The position numbers and the translations under genes are program-made. Positions 41,970-51,059 of a DNA stretch of 64,000 nucleotides are shown here, one piece after another; the stretch's first letter is position 1, and every line of letters starts with the position of its first letter. Below the pieces are notes generated by a model, which saw nothing but the letters and a program-made list of their open reading frames with translations, did not search any database and was not told the DNA's origin. Source of the stretch: Noviherbaspirillum cavernae (GTDB lineage: Bacteria; Pseudomonadota; Gammaproteobacteria; Burkholderiales; Burkholderiaceae_D); the NCBI RefSeq assembly GCF_003590875.1, contig NZ_QYUN01000002.1:124001-188000 (forward strand). The letters run 5' to 3'.

Positions 41970-44540
41970 TCACCGCTGCCATGCCTGCCGTGCCCGCTCC
42001 CGCAACATGCCCGTAAACACCTCCGCCGACACCGGCACGCTGTAATAGTAGCCCTGCGCCGAGCGGCAGCCCTGCGCCAGCAGGAAGCGGATCTGCTCCG
42101 GTGTCTCGACGCCTTCGGCCAGCACCTTGAGCCGCAGGCTGTGCGCCATCGCGATGATGGCGGTGACGAGCGTGGTGTCGTTGCGGTCCTGGCCGATGCC
42201 GCTGACGAAGGAGCGGTCGATCTTGAGCGCGTCCACCGGGAAGCGCTGCAGGTAGGCGAGGCTGGAATAGCCGGTGCCGAAATCGTCCACCGACAGCTTG
42301 ATCCCCATGTCGGAGAGATGCTGCAATGTCGAGACATTGTCGTCGCTGCGTTGCATGAGGACGCCCTCGGTGATCTCGAGATCGAGCGAGGACGGCGCGA
42401 GTCCCGCCTCGTCGAGAATGTCGCTGATCCTGCCGTGGAAGTTCGGCTGATAGAACTGGCGCGGCGACAGGTTGACCGCGATCGCCATGTCCGTGTGCCC
42501 GAGCGTGTGCCATTGCTTCAACTGCCGGCACGCCTGGCGCAGCACCCAGTCGCCGATCTGCAGGATCAATCCCGTTTCCTCTGCAATGGTGATGAACTCG
42601 TTGCAGCCGACCGCATGCTTGCCGGCCTTGGTCCAGCGCAGCAGGGCTTCCGCCGAAATGATTTGTCCGCTTTCGAGATCGACCTGCGGCTGGTAGTGCA
42701 CTTCGAATTCGTCGCGCACCAGCGCCCGCCGCAACGAGTTCGTCAGTGCGAGTCGGCGCTGCGCCGCCTTGTTCAGCGCCGGCGTGAAGAACTGGTAGTT
42801 GCCGCGCCCCTTTTCCTTGGCGTGATACATCGCGGTGTCGGCGGTGCGCATCAGGGTATCGACATCGGTGCCGTCGTCGGGATACAGGCTGATGCCGATG
42901 CTGCCTCCGAGGTGCAGCTCGTGCTCGTCGCACAGGAAGGGCAGGTCCAGCGCATGCAGGACCTTCTGCGCCACCAGTGCGGCGTCGCCGCTACCGTTCG
43001 AGAGCGGCAGGCTCAGCACGAACTCATCGCCGCCCAGACGCGCCACCGTATCGTCTTCGCGCACGCATTCGCGCAGACGCATCGCCACCATCTGCAGCAG
43101 GCGGTCGCCGATCTGGTGGCCGAGCGAGTCGTTGATGTTCTTGAAGTAGTCGAGGTCGATGAACAGCACCGCCACCTTCGTGTGCGTGCGATGCGCATGC
43201 ACCACCCCCTGCTGCAGGCGGTCGCGGAACAGCACGCGGTTGGGGAGGCTGGTCAGCGCATCATGGTCCGCCATGTAGCGGATGCGGTGCTCCGCCTCCT
43301 TGCGTTCGCTCAGGTCCAGCACGAATGCCGCTCGCTGGCTGTCGTCCGTGTCGCCGAAGAACGTCGAGCCGACCAGCACCGGCACGCGGCTGCCGTCCTT
43401 GCGGATGTATTCCTTCTCGTAGGTGACGCTGCCGGCATGCCGCGATTCCCTGATGCTCCGCTCCGAGATGGCGTGGAATTCCGGTGGCGTGAGCTCGCGC
43501 CACCGGATCAGGCCGGCTTTCAGGTCCTCGCGCGTGTAGCCGATGATCTTCAGGAATGCCTCGTTGGCATCGAGTGCGCAACCCGTCGCATCGTCGAACA
43601 CGATGCCGATGATGCTGGCGTCGAACAGTCGGCGCAAGCGCCTCTCGTAGTCGCGCGAGGCCTGTTCGGCGCGCTTCTGTTCCGACATGTCGAGCACGAA
43701 GGCGATGCCGGAATCCTTCGCGGCATCGATGCATGCGCCGCCGATCATGATGGGGCAGCGCGTGCCGTCGATGCGGATGTATTCCTTCTCGTACGGCGAG
43801 AACGCGCCGGTGCGCTTGAGCTGCTTCATGGCCCGCCAGTCTACCGACTTGTACTCGGGCGGCGTGATGGTGCCCCATTGCACTTTTCCGTTGCGTAAAT
43901 CCTCCTGCGAGTAACCCGACATTTGCAGAAACTTTTCATTCGCCTCGGTGATATTGCCCTCCGCTCCCCAGCACAGAATGCCGATGATGTTCGATTCGAA
44001 CAGGCGGCGCAGACGCGCTTCTTCCTGCCGCAGATTCTTTTCCGTCTGCTTGCGCTCGCCGATCTCGTGGTTGAGGCGTGCATGAGCATCATCCAGTTCG
44101 GTCGAATGCTGCGCCGCGTCTGCCTCGATGGCGTTCCGCGCAGTCCGCAGCGCGAGATGCGGGGCGATTCTTGCCAGCACTTCCCGCGCCTTGGCCGGCC
44201 TGGTGATGCAGTCCGCCGCGCCTGCGTCGAAAGCCGCAGTGCGGCCGTGCTCATCCTGCGCCGACATCATGAAGATGACCGGCACATCGCTTGCCTCCGG
44301 CATGTCTTTCAAGCGGCGGCAGGTCTCAAGGCCGTCGATGCCGGGCATCGCCATAGTGATCAGGATGAGGTCGGGCCGGATGCTGCGCGTATGCGCCAGT
44401 GCCTGGTCGCCGCCTTGCGTGACGACAACTTGACATCCCGTTTTCCTCAACACATCGGTCAGCGTGCCGAGCGTTTCGGATGTATCGTCTATCAGCAAGA
44501 TGATTCGCTCATTGCGCGTTTGCGCGACGCTCGAATTCAT
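41970..44540 (-). CDS. Receiver-like/PAS/GGDEF-EAL protein with degenerate receiver
   Basis: 856 aa, cytoplasmic. Residues ~10-130 form a response-regulator receiver fold with the acidic pair in LLIDDTSE. The phospho-acceptor Asp is replaced by Thr62 (LILITMAMPG instead of LILLDxxMPG) and the conserved Lys by Arg114 (CITRPAK), so it should not be phosphorylated normally. Two PAS domains follow (~195-310, ~325-440), then GGDEF (RLGGDEF at ~501) and EAL (SAEALLRW at ~630; DDFGTGYSS at ~752). Both catalytic motifs are intact. The start at 44540 has AGGAGA 8 bases upstream. Controls cyclic di-GMP, input unknown. Confidence 0.88.
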   Translation of the reverse strand: MNSSVAQTRNERIILLIDDTSETLGTLTDVLRKTGCQVVVTQGGDQALAHTRSIRPDLILITMAMPGIDGLETCRRLKDMPEASDVPVIFMMSAQDEHGRTAAFDAGAADCITRPAKAREVLARIAPHLALRTARNAIEADAAQHSTELDDAHARLNHEIGERKQTEKNLRQEEARLRRLFESNIIGILCWGAEGNITEANEKFLQMSGYSQEDLRNGKVQWGTITPPEYKSVDWRAMKQLKRTGAFSPYEKEYIRIDGTRCPIMIGGACIDAAKDSGIAFVLDMSEQKRAEQASRDYERRLRRLFDASIIGIVFDDATGCALDANEAFLKIIGYTREDLKAGLIRWRELTPPEFHAISERSIRESRHAGSVTYEKEYIRKDGSRVPVLVGSTFFGDTDDSQRAAFVLDLSERKEAEHRIRYMADHDALTSLPNRVLFRDRLQQGVVHAHRTHTKVAVLFIDLDYFKNINDSLGHQIGDRLLQMVAMRLRECVREDDTVARLGGDEFVLSLPLSNGSGDAALVAQKVLHALDLPFLCDEHELHLGGSIGISLYPDDGTDVDTLMRTADTAMYHAKEKGRGNYQFFTPALNKAAQRRLALTNSLRRALVRDEFEVHYQPQVDLESGQIISAEALLRWTKAGKHAVGCNEFITIAEETGLILQIGDWVLRQACRQLKQWHTLGHTDMAIAVNLSPRQFYQPNFHGRISDILDEAGLAPSSLDLEITEGVLMQRSDDNVSTLQHLSDMGIKLSVDDFGTGYSSLAYLQRFPVDALKIDRSFVSGIGQDRNDTTLVTAIIAMAHSLRLKVLAEGVETPEQIRFLLAQGCRSAQGYYYSVPVSAEVFTGMLRERARQAWQR

Positions 44541-44738
44541 GTAGTGGTCTCCTGCTGCCGTTTGCACGACGGCGGCCTTGCGCCAGAATGCCGTCGCCAA
44601 TCGTCATGTGAGTCAGGCCCTGTTGCCTGTCATGCCGCAAGGCCGGAGAGAAAATGAAATTTAGACTATCCGGTTCCCGTTCCGGTTCGAGGGAACTTGC
44701 ACAGGCTCAAGTGAACTGCGAATACCTTCTGTGCAAAC

Positions 44739-45548
44739 TCAAGCCGCTTGCGTCACAGCTTCCATGCCGATCGCCGCCGTCAGCATGCTGATCGAACCGG
44801 CCTCGATGCCATCGACCAGGATCGATACCGTTTCGTTGCCCTGTCTTGTGCCGGCCACATAGAGCAGGGGAAGGAAGTGTTCCGCCGTCGGCACCGACAG
44901 CGTCGCGTCGTTGCCCCATTGCTCGTATTCGGCCAGTACTTCCATTTCTCCCTTCTGCAGATGTTCGCGCACACGCTCGTTGAAGCGCTGCGCCCAGTCG
45001 TATGCCGGATGATTGCCGCGCATCATCAGGCGCAGGTTGTGCACGACATCGCCGCTGCCGATGATCAGCACGCCTTCGTCGCGCAGCGGCGCAAGCCTGC
45101 GGCCCAGTGCGAGATGCCACGCCGCCGGCTGCGTGCCGTCGATGCTCAACTGCACCACCGGCACGTCGGCATCGGGAAACGCCTTGACCAATACCGACCA
45201 GGTACCGTGGTCCAGTCCCCATGAATGGTCGAGCTGCACATCGACCGGCATCAGCAATTCGCGCACGCGCGCAGCCAATGCCGGATCGCCCGGCGCGGGA
45301 TAGCGCATGTCGAACAGCGCCTGCGGAAAACCGCCGAAGTCATGGATCGTCTGCGGCGCGGCCATTGCCGTGATGCCGGTGCCGCGCGTGTACCAGTGCG
45401 CCGATATGGCGAGAATTGCCTTGGGCTTCGGCAACGAGGTGCCGACCTGCTGCCAGGCGCGTGTGTAGCGATTGTCCTCCAGCACATTCATCGGGCTGCC
45501 GTGGCCGAAGAACACGGCAGGCATGCGTGGCCGGGATGTCTGATTCAT
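44739..45548 (-). CDS. ygiD: 4,5-DOPA-extradiol-dioxygenase family protein (YgiD)
   Basis: 269 aa, the normal size. Signature residues: PAVFFGHGSPMN (first metal-site His), AILAISAHWYTRGT (second His), and VGSGDVVHNL-like GVLIIGSGDVVHNLRLM. Zn- or Fe-dependent class III extradiol dioxygenase; E. coli YgiD opens the DOPA ring in vitro, though the natural substrate is unclear. AGGAGAAA precedes the ATG at 45548. Single gene, with copy B of the 161-bp element in its upstream region. Confidence 0.9.
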   Translation of the reverse strand: MNQTSRPRMPAVFFGHGSPMNVLEDNRYTRAWQQVGTSLPKPKAILAISAHWYTRGTGITAMAAPQTIHDFGGFPQALFDMRYPAPGDPALAARVRELLMPVDVQLDHSWGLDHGTWSVLVKAFPDADVPVVQLSIDGTQPAAWHLALGRRLAPLRDEGVLIIGSGDVVHNLRLMMRGNHPAYDWAQRFNERVREHLQKGEMEVLAEYEQWGNDATLSVPTAEHFLPLLYVAGTRQGNETVSILVDGIEAGSISMLTAAIGMEAVTQAA

Positions 45549-45720
45549 CTGTTTCTCCTGCTTGAAATGATATCGGCGCACAGCACCGATCGCTTTCGAT
45601 TATCGTCGATCCGGCGGGTCAGGGTGCGTGGCTGGAACAGGTTTGCCTTGCGGCATGGGCGTTTGCAAAATTTCAGCGCGGCATCTGCGAGTGCGCAAAA
45701 GATGCCGCATCGGCAGATGC

Positions 45721-45881
45721 TAGTGTCCTGAGTTGGAAATTCGTTGCAAATAAAAGTGATGAAATCGCGACGAGACAAGGAAAAAAGCACAGCAAGGCCG
45801 AGGCCTTGCGAGCATTTTTGACGCGGTATCGGTGCGATTCTCGTCATCTTTTATGTAGCGAATTTCCAACTCGGGACACCA
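45721..45881 (+). mobile_element. 161-bp inverted-repeat element, copy B
   Basis: Same length and orientation as copy A, differing at about five positions. The left end is TAGTGTCCTGAG; the right end is CTCGGGACACCA, so one terminal base pair and the TA are altered. It sits between the upstream region of ygiD and the O-methyltransferase gene, 98 bases before the latter. Confidence 0.8.
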
Positions 45882-45978
45882 GGTTGCGGAAGCTGTTTCG
45901 CACATGGCGCTCACACGCTCACGCGCTCATGCAGCCACGCATGAAACGTGTTCCATTGATTCCGACCGGATTGCCGCA

Positions 45979-46638
45979 ATGACGACGCGCACCCTCATCC
46001 TCGACGATGCTCTTTATCAATACGTGCTCGACGTGTCCTTGCGCGAGCATCCGGTGCTGGCGGCATTGCGCGCGGCAACCGGCAGTCATCCGATGGCGCG
46101 CATGCAGATCGCGCCGGAGCAGGGGCAGTTGATGGCGCTGTTGATCCGGCTGCTCGGCGCGCGCCGCACCATCGAGATCGGCGTCTTCACCGGCTACAGT
46201 GCGCTGGCGGTGGCGCTCGCGCTGCCGCCGGACGGGCACATCGTTGCCTGCGACATCAGCGACGAATACACCGCAGTCGCGTGCGATTACTGGCAGCGGG
46301 CCGGCATCGCGCACAAGATCGATCTGCATCTCGCGCCGGCCATCGATACGCTCGATGCCTTGCTCGGCGACGGGCAGGGCGGCTGTTTCGATTTTGCCTT
46401 CATCGACGCCGACAAATCCGCCTACGACGATTACTACGAACGCTGCCTGCAATTGCTGCGCCCCGGCGGCCTGATCATGATCGACAACGTGCTGTGGGGA
46501 GGCAATGTGGTGCGTCCGGCGGACAACGAGGACACCGCCGCGATTCAGGCATTGAACGTCAAGCTGCACGGCGACGCGCGCATCGATCTGTCGCTGCTGC
46601 CGATCGCGGATGGCGTCACGCTGGCGCGGAAAAGGTAG
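45979..46638 (+). CDS. Class I SAM-dependent O-methyltransferase
   Basis: 219 aa, caffeoyl-CoA/catechol O-methyltransferase family. Motif I is TIEIGVFTGYSALAVALALP; the metal-binding region is FDFAFIDADKSAYDDYYERCLQLLRPGGLIMIDNVLWGGNV, complete with DADK and DN ligands. The start at 45979 (MTTRTLILDDALYQYVLD) is preferred because the 25 upstream codons are not conserved-looking and lie close to the repeat. Substrate unknown. Confidence 0.87.
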   Translation: MTTRTLILDDALYQYVLDVSLREHPVLAALRAATGSHPMARMQIAPEQGQLMALLIRLLGARRTIEIGVFTGYSALAVALALPPDGHIVACDISDEYTAVACDYWQRAGIAHKIDLHLAPAIDTLDALLGDGQGGCFDFAFIDADKSAYDDYYERCLQLLRPGGLIMIDNVLWGGNVVRPADNEDTAAIQALNVKLHGDARIDLSLLPIADGVTLARKR

Positions 46639-46742
46639 GGCGGTGGCGGCTGCGATGCAGCCTGGAGGGGGGCGGCGTCGCGGCCGCTTGTGAACACGGC
46701 GAGCGCGCGACGCCGAAGCATGCAATCAGGAGAAAGCGAACG

Positions 46743-47354
46743 TCACTCCTTGATCAGGCCTTCTGCAACCATGGCTGCACGCACTGCCGGGCGCGCCGCG
46801 ACACGTTCACGATAGGTCTTGAACACCGGCCAGCGCGACAGATCGACATCGACCCGAGCGGCCCAGTTCAGCACGGTGAACAGATAGGCATCGGCCACGG
46901 TGAAGTCGCTGCCGGTCAGATAATCCTTGCCCTGCAATTGCGCGGCAATGATTTCCAGACGCAGCGCCAATGTGTCGCGCGCCATCTTCTTCGTCTCGTC
47001 CGGCGTGCCCGGCTTGAACAGCGGGCTGAAACCCTTGTGCAATTCGGTCGAGATGTAGTTGAGCCACTCGATCAGGCGATAACGCTCCATCGTGCCGGCG
47101 GCCGGCACGAGCTTCTTCTCGGGCACCTGGTCCGCCAGGTATTGCACGATCGCCGGTCCCTCGGTCAGCACGTCGCCGGAGTCGAGCACCAGCGCCGGCA
47201 CGTAGCCCTTCGGATTGATGGCGCGGAAATCGGCACCGCCGGCGGTCTTCTTGTCCGCGAGAGTGACTTTCTCCATGTCGAATGGAAAACCTGCTTCACG
47301 CAACACGATGTGGGGGGAGAGCGAGCATGCGCCGGGCGCAATAAACAGTTTCAT
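46743..47354 (-). CDS. gstA: Glutathione S-transferase GstA-like
   Basis: 203 aa, a second beta-class GST. MKLFIAPGACSLSPHIVLREAG at the N-terminus has Cys10; GYVPALVLDSGDVLTEGPAIVQYLAD is the glutathione site; EWLNYISTELHKGFSPLFKP and DFTVADAYLFTVLNW follow. This copy is closer to E. coli GstA than the paralogue at 13969-14577 (ISTELHKGFSPLF versus ITSEIHKGYSPLF). AAAGG precedes the ATG. Upstream gap of ~215 bases to the acyl-CoA ligase contains no other gene and carries both divergent promoters. Confidence 0.9.
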   Translation of the reverse strand: MKLFIAPGACSLSPHIVLREAGFPFDMEKVTLADKKTAGGADFRAINPKGYVPALVLDSGDVLTEGPAIVQYLADQVPEKKLVPAAGTMERYRLIEWLNYISTELHKGFSPLFKPGTPDETKKMARDTLALRLEIIAAQLQGKDYLTGSDFTVADAYLFTVLNWAARVDVDLSRWPVFKTYRERVAARPAVRAAMVAEGLIKE

Positions 47355-47568
47355 TGAAGACCTTTCCCAAAAATAAGTACAACGGCAATCAGTTGACGAA
47401 ATGCAAAAACGCTTGTTGCAACGCAGTGCGATGCATTCGCCCGGGCGATATTAGCAAAGCATCGGAAATCGTGCTGTGCAGCATTTGATAGCCGTCAAGG
47501 CATGCTTGTTTCCTTGCCGGAATGGTTATATATAGTTGACTCACACCATTAAAAAAACAGGCGGAGAC

Positions 47569-49236
47569 ATGAACACCACTCATTTCCTACATTGGCCGGA
47601 AGGGCTGCCCACCACCGTGACGTTTCCGGAAACAAGCATCTACGAGAATCTGGAAATTTCCACGCGCCGCTACCCGCAGAAACCGGCGATCATCTTCTAC
47701 GATTCGATCCTGAGCTATGCGCAGGTGCACGGGGAAGTGCTGGCGCTTGCGGGGTATTTGCAGCAGGTGTGCGGCGTGCAGCGCGGCGATCGCGTATTGC
47801 TGGACATGCAGAACAGTCCGCAATTCATCATCGCCTACTACGCGATCATGCGCGCCGATGCGATGGTGGTGCCGGTCAACCCGATGCTGATGACCGACGA
47901 GCTGGCGCATTACGTCGAGGACAGCGGTGCAAAGGTCGCGCTCGCGTCGCAGGAAATCTTCCCGCGCCTCGCGCCGCTGGTCGGCAAGTCCTGCCTGTCC
48001 CATGCAGTGGTCGCGACTTATTCCGATTACCTGACCGCACCGACCGATCTGACGGTGCCCGATTTCGTGCGCGCGCCGCGCAACGTGCCCGACCTGCCGG
48101 GCGTGATCGCGTGGACCGACGCCCTGGCCGAACGCCATGCGTCGCGCCGACATGAAGCCGGCGCGGACGATCTCGCCTGCATGCCCTACACCTCCGGCAC
48201 CACTGGCAAGCCGAAGGGCTGCGTTCACACCCATCGCTCGGTCATGGTGAACGCCGCCGGCAGCGCGATCTGGTCCGGTCATGTCATCCCCGACAACGTC
48301 ACGCTCGCCGTGCTGCCCTTCTTCCACGTCACCGGCATGCAATCGGTGATGAACGCGGCGATCTACTGCGGCGGCGCCATCGTCGTGCTGCCGCGCTGGG
48401 ATCGCGACGCCGCGGGTCAGCTGATCACGCGCTACAAGGTCACGACCTGGACCGTGATCCCGACCATGATGATCGACTTCCTCTCGAACCCGCGCCTGTC
48501 CGAATACGACATCTCGGGCTTGAAGCGCATCTCCGGCGGCGGCGCCGCGATGCCGGCCGCGATCGCGCAAAAGCTGCTCGATCTCACCGACCAGAAGTAC
48601 ATGGAAGGCTACGGCCTGTCCGAGACCATGGCCGCCTCGCACATCAACCCGCCGCAGCGCATGAAGCAGCAATGCCTCGGCATCCCCGAATTCAACGTCG
48701 ACTCGCGCATCGTCGATCCGACCACGCTGAAGGAATTGCCGCAAGGCGAAACCGGCGAAATCTGGATCCACGGCCCGCAGGTCTTCCAGGGCTACTGGAA
48801 CGACCCGAAGAAGACCGAGGAATCCTTCGCCGAACTCGACGGCAAGCGCTTCTTCCGCTCCGGCGACCTCGGCTACATGGACGAGGAAGGCTTCTTCTTC
48901 TTCACCGACCGCCTGAAACGCATGATCAACGCCAGCGGCTTCAAGGTCTGGCCGGCGGAAGTGGAAGCGACGATGTACCAGCATCCGGCGGTGCAGGAAT
49001 GCTGCATCATCGCCGCACGCGACGCGTATCGCGGCGAAACGGTCAAGGCCGTGATCGTGAAGCGGGCCGGCGCGGACGTCACCGAAGACGGTGTCATCCA
49101 GTGGGCGCATGAAAAGATGGCCGCCTACAAGGTGCCGCGCATCGTCGAGTTTGTCGAAGTCTTGCCGAAGTCGGCGACGGGGAAGGTGATGTGGCGGATG
49201 CTGCAGGAGAAGGAGCTGGGGAACAAGGGCGCTTGA
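47569..49236 (+). CDS. Acyl-CoA ligase (AMP-forming, long-chain fatty acid type)
   Basis: 555 aa. AMP-binding motif YTSGTTGKPKGCVHTH, second motif YMEGYGLSET, and the hinge motif RSGDLGYMDEEGFFFFTDRLKRMINASGFKVWPAEVE are intact, with the catalytic Lys in the C-terminal KSATGK. Activates a carboxylate to its CoA thioester; the overall type suggests medium or long-chain fatty acids. GCGGAGA precedes the ATG at 47569 closely. Monocistronic and divergent from the GST gene. Confidence 0.88.
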   Translation: MNTTHFLHWPEGLPTTVTFPETSIYENLEISTRRYPQKPAIIFYDSILSYAQVHGEVLALAGYLQQVCGVQRGDRVLLDMQNSPQFIIAYYAIMRADAMVVPVNPMLMTDELAHYVEDSGAKVALASQEIFPRLAPLVGKSCLSHAVVATYSDYLTAPTDLTVPDFVRAPRNVPDLPGVIAWTDALAERHASRRHEAGADDLACMPYTSGTTGKPKGCVHTHRSVMVNAAGSAIWSGHVIPDNVTLAVLPFFHVTGMQSVMNAAIYCGGAIVVLPRWDRDAAGQLITRYKVTTWTVIPTMMIDFLSNPRLSEYDISGLKRISGGGAAMPAAIAQKLLDLTDQKYMEGYGLSETMAASHINPPQRMKQQCLGIPEFNVDSRIVDPTTLKELPQGETGEIWIHGPQVFQGYWNDPKKTEESFAELDGKRFFRSGDLGYMDEEGFFFFTDRLKRMINASGFKVWPAEVEATMYQHPAVQECCIIAARDAYRGETVKAVIVKRAGADVTEDGVIQWAHEKMAAYKVPRIVEFVEVLPKSATGKVMWRMLQEKELGNKGA

Positions 49237-49263
49237 AAAAAGCGCTCGCCGTCGTTGCGGATG

Positions 49264-49291
49264 GAGCGCGCGGGCAATCGAGCCCGCGCTC
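49264..49291. terminator. Hairpin between the ligase gene and the small secreted gene
   Basis: GAGCGCGCGGGC (49264-49275) pairs with GCCCGCGCTC (49282-49291) leaving a two-base bulge. It lies between two convergent genes and likely terminates one or both. Confidence 0.45.
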
Positions 49292-49320
49292 ATCGATCCG
49301 ACGTTCAAAAAACAGACCGA

Positions 49321-49473
49321 TTATCTCGAGACGCCGCATCCCCCTCCGTTCCGTTTGCAGCAGTCCTGGAAGGCCTGCCCCGTGTACTTGAGGCAGTTTT
49401 CGGCGGCGAATGCCGGAGACAGGGCAGCCAGTGCCCACAGCGATGCGCATAACACGATAAATTTCTTCTTCAT
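49321..49473 (-). CDS. Tiny exported Cys-rich protein
   Basis: 50 aa. A strong signal peptide (KKKFIVLCASLWALAALSPAFA) leaves a mature peptide of only ~28 residues (AENCLKYTGQAFQDCCKRNG...) with four Cys in the pattern C-x11-CC-x6-C, suitable for two disulfides. GGGAGGAAG lies 6 bases before the ATG, which makes real translation likely. Function unknown; it could be a periplasmic structural peptide or a small secreted toxin-like peptide. Confidence 0.65.
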   Translation of the reverse strand: MKKKFIVLCASLWALAALSPAFAAENCLKYTGQAFQDCCKRNGGGCGVSR

Positions 49474-49900
49474 TTCGCGCTTCCTCCCTTGAATACCCGT
49501 CGGCTCCATCAGAGGCAGGTGACGGGTTGCCTGCCCGATTGCATTATATCCACGCGTCAACCATGCGCCATATCCGCGGGGTAATGGCGATGCGGTTGAT
49601 TTCCTGCCATTTGCGCCGCCTCAGCGGACACACATGCGCGGTCATGCGGCCGCACAAACTGAAAACTCTCTCCGCCAAATCCAGACCGCTATGACAGCAT
49701 GCATGACATGCAGCCAGGGCCGGATGGGTTCCCGTCAATGGTCATCTGATCCGTCAGCTCCCCGCATAACCATTCTTCCTTGCATTGACACTCGTCAAGC
49801 CTCTCATTTTTGTCAATTCGACATGATTCCAGTTGACACTACTCAATGCCGGCCGGCATCTCAGCTGATAAGTTGGTATTTAGTCAACACGGAGGCAGCT
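49474..49900. promoter_or_regulatory. Non-coding region with clustered TTGAC/GTCAA half-sites
   Basis: 427 bases without a convincing gene. The last ~110 bases hold several TTGAC or GTCAA words: TTGACACTCGTCAA (49785-49798), TTGTCAA (49810-49816), GTTGACA (49832-49838) and GTCAAC (49883-49888). They precede the 81-aa gene and may be an operator cluster or overlapping -35 elements. No clear -10 was found. Confidence 0.35.
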
Positions 49901-50146
49901 ATGGACAACGGCGATCTGGAATTGATGCGATTCATGGGAACGCTAAACCAAGTCGCCGATTGGGAGAGCGATAGTCTTGCGGAACAGAAAAAACGAAGGG
50001 AAATCCAGCAGAAAAATGTGAAATTCAAGCAACAGCTACAGGCCGCCAAACAGGAAAAGCAAAGAAAAATGAAGATCCTGATCGTGCTGTTTGCTGCCAC
50101 TGCGGCTTGCGCCTGGATGTTTTTCGCCACGCAGATTTTCAGATGA
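49901..50146 (+). CDS. Small tail-anchored protein of unknown function
   Basis: 81 aa. N-terminal ~50 residues are charged and predicted coiled coil (SDSLAEQKKRREIQQKNVKFKQQLQAAKQEKQRKMK), ending in one C-terminal membrane helix (ILIVLFAATAACAWMFFATQIF), so it is probably inserted in the inner membrane from its tail. GGAGG is 5 bases before the ATG. Composition is lower in GC than neighbours. No family recognised. Confidence 0.6.
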   Translation: MDNGDLELMRFMGTLNQVADWESDSLAEQKKRREIQQKNVKFKQQLQAAKQEKQRKMKILIVLFAATAACAWMFFATQIFR

Positions 50147-50294
50147 CTTGATGCAGGATATTGCGGGGGAAATCCATCGAAGAGGCGCGTGATCTCGGCG
50201 GGGGACTGTCGACAGATCCGGACGCCTCCCGTCGCATTTTCGCCCTGCGCTCTACACCCTGCGAGCCATGACGCCATTGATCAGCGCGGTAGCG

Positions 50295-50324
50295 GTAGGG
50301 CGGAAAAGCGCAGCGCCTTCCGCC
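50295..50324 (+). repeat. REP sequence 1
   Basis: GTAGGGCGGAAAAGCGCAGC then GCCTTCCGCC: a 30-base repeat with GGCGGAA/TTCCGCC arms that can form a hairpin. It lies 30 bases upstream of the RAYT start. Confidence 0.8.
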
Positions 50325-50353
50325 GCATTCCACACTCTGGCACACTACCCTCC

Positions 50354-50890
50354 ATGCCAGACTACCGCCGCAATCGCGTCCCCGGAGGGACGTATTTTTT
50401 CACCGTCAATCTGCTCGAACGCCACAGCCACTTGCTGCTCGAGCATATCGACCTCTTCCGCGACGCCGTGCGGAAAGTGCGTGCCCGCCATCCCTTCCAC
50501 ATCGACGCATGGGTTGTACTGCCTGATCATACCCATTGCATCTGGACGCTGCCGCCGGGCGACACCGATTATTCCTCACGCTGGAAAGCCATCAAGATCG
50601 CCTTTGCAAAATCGCTCCCGAAGACCGAACGTTTGTCCGCAGTGCGTGCGCGCAAAGGCGAACGCGGCATTTGGCAACGACGATTTTGGGAGCATACGAT
50701 CCGCGATGAGCGCGACTACGCGAATCACGTCGATTATGTGCATATCAATCCGCTCAAGCACGGCATGGTGCAACAGGTGAGCAACTGGCCGTACTCGTCA
50801 TTTCATCGATATGTTGCTGCGGGCATGTATCCGCATGACTGGGCAGGAGAGATGGTGGAGTTGCAGGCAGGGGAGCGAACAAGCGTGTAG
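50354..50890 (+). CDS. REP-associated tyrosine transposase (RAYT)
   Basis: 178 aa, HUH-superfamily Y1 transposase. The N-terminus YRRNRVPGGTYFFTVNLLER is characteristic of RAYTs. The HUH motif is in VVLPDHTHCIWTLP (DHTH) and the catalytic Tyr in DYVHINPLKHGMVQ, followed by WPYSSFHRYV. These proteins cut and move flanking REP sequences as single strands. Three exact or near-exact REPs surround it at 50295, 50894 and 51011 (plus one at 51613), supporting activity. The start is at 50354 by family match. Confidence 0.9.
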   Translation: MPDYRRNRVPGGTYFFTVNLLERHSHLLLEHIDLFRDAVRKVRARHPFHIDAWVVLPDHTHCIWTLPPGDTDYSSRWKAIKIAFAKSLPKTERLSAVRARKGERGIWQRRFWEHTIRDERDYANHVDYVHINPLKHGMVQQVSNWPYSSFHRYVAAGMYPHDWAGEMVELQAGERTSV

Positions 50891-50893
50891 CGT

Positions 50894-50923
50894 GTAGGGC
50901 GGAAAAGCGCAGCGCCTTCCGCC
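50894..50923 (+). repeat. REP sequence 2
   Basis: Identical to REP 1 over 30 bases, same orientation. It begins 3 bases after the RAYT stop codon, so the transposase gene is bracketed by direct REP copies. Confidence 0.8.
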
Positions 50924-51010
50924 ATGAGCTTCACTTCGATACACGTGTCACGCGTGGGGTAGCCGCCGAAATCGCGTTTACTGGAGGCAGGGGGATGGTT
51001 GGGTGCGAAT

Positions 51011-51040
51011 GGCGGAAGGCGCTGCGCTTTTCCACCCTAC
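51011..51040 (-). repeat. REP sequence 3 (inverted)
   Basis: GGCGGAAGGCGCTGCGCTTT then TCCACCCTAC: the reverse complement of REP 1 with one change. With REP 2 it forms a BIME-like inverted pair separated by ~87 bases. Confidence 0.75.
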
Positions 51041-51059
51041 GAGCTACTGGAGAAAGCAT

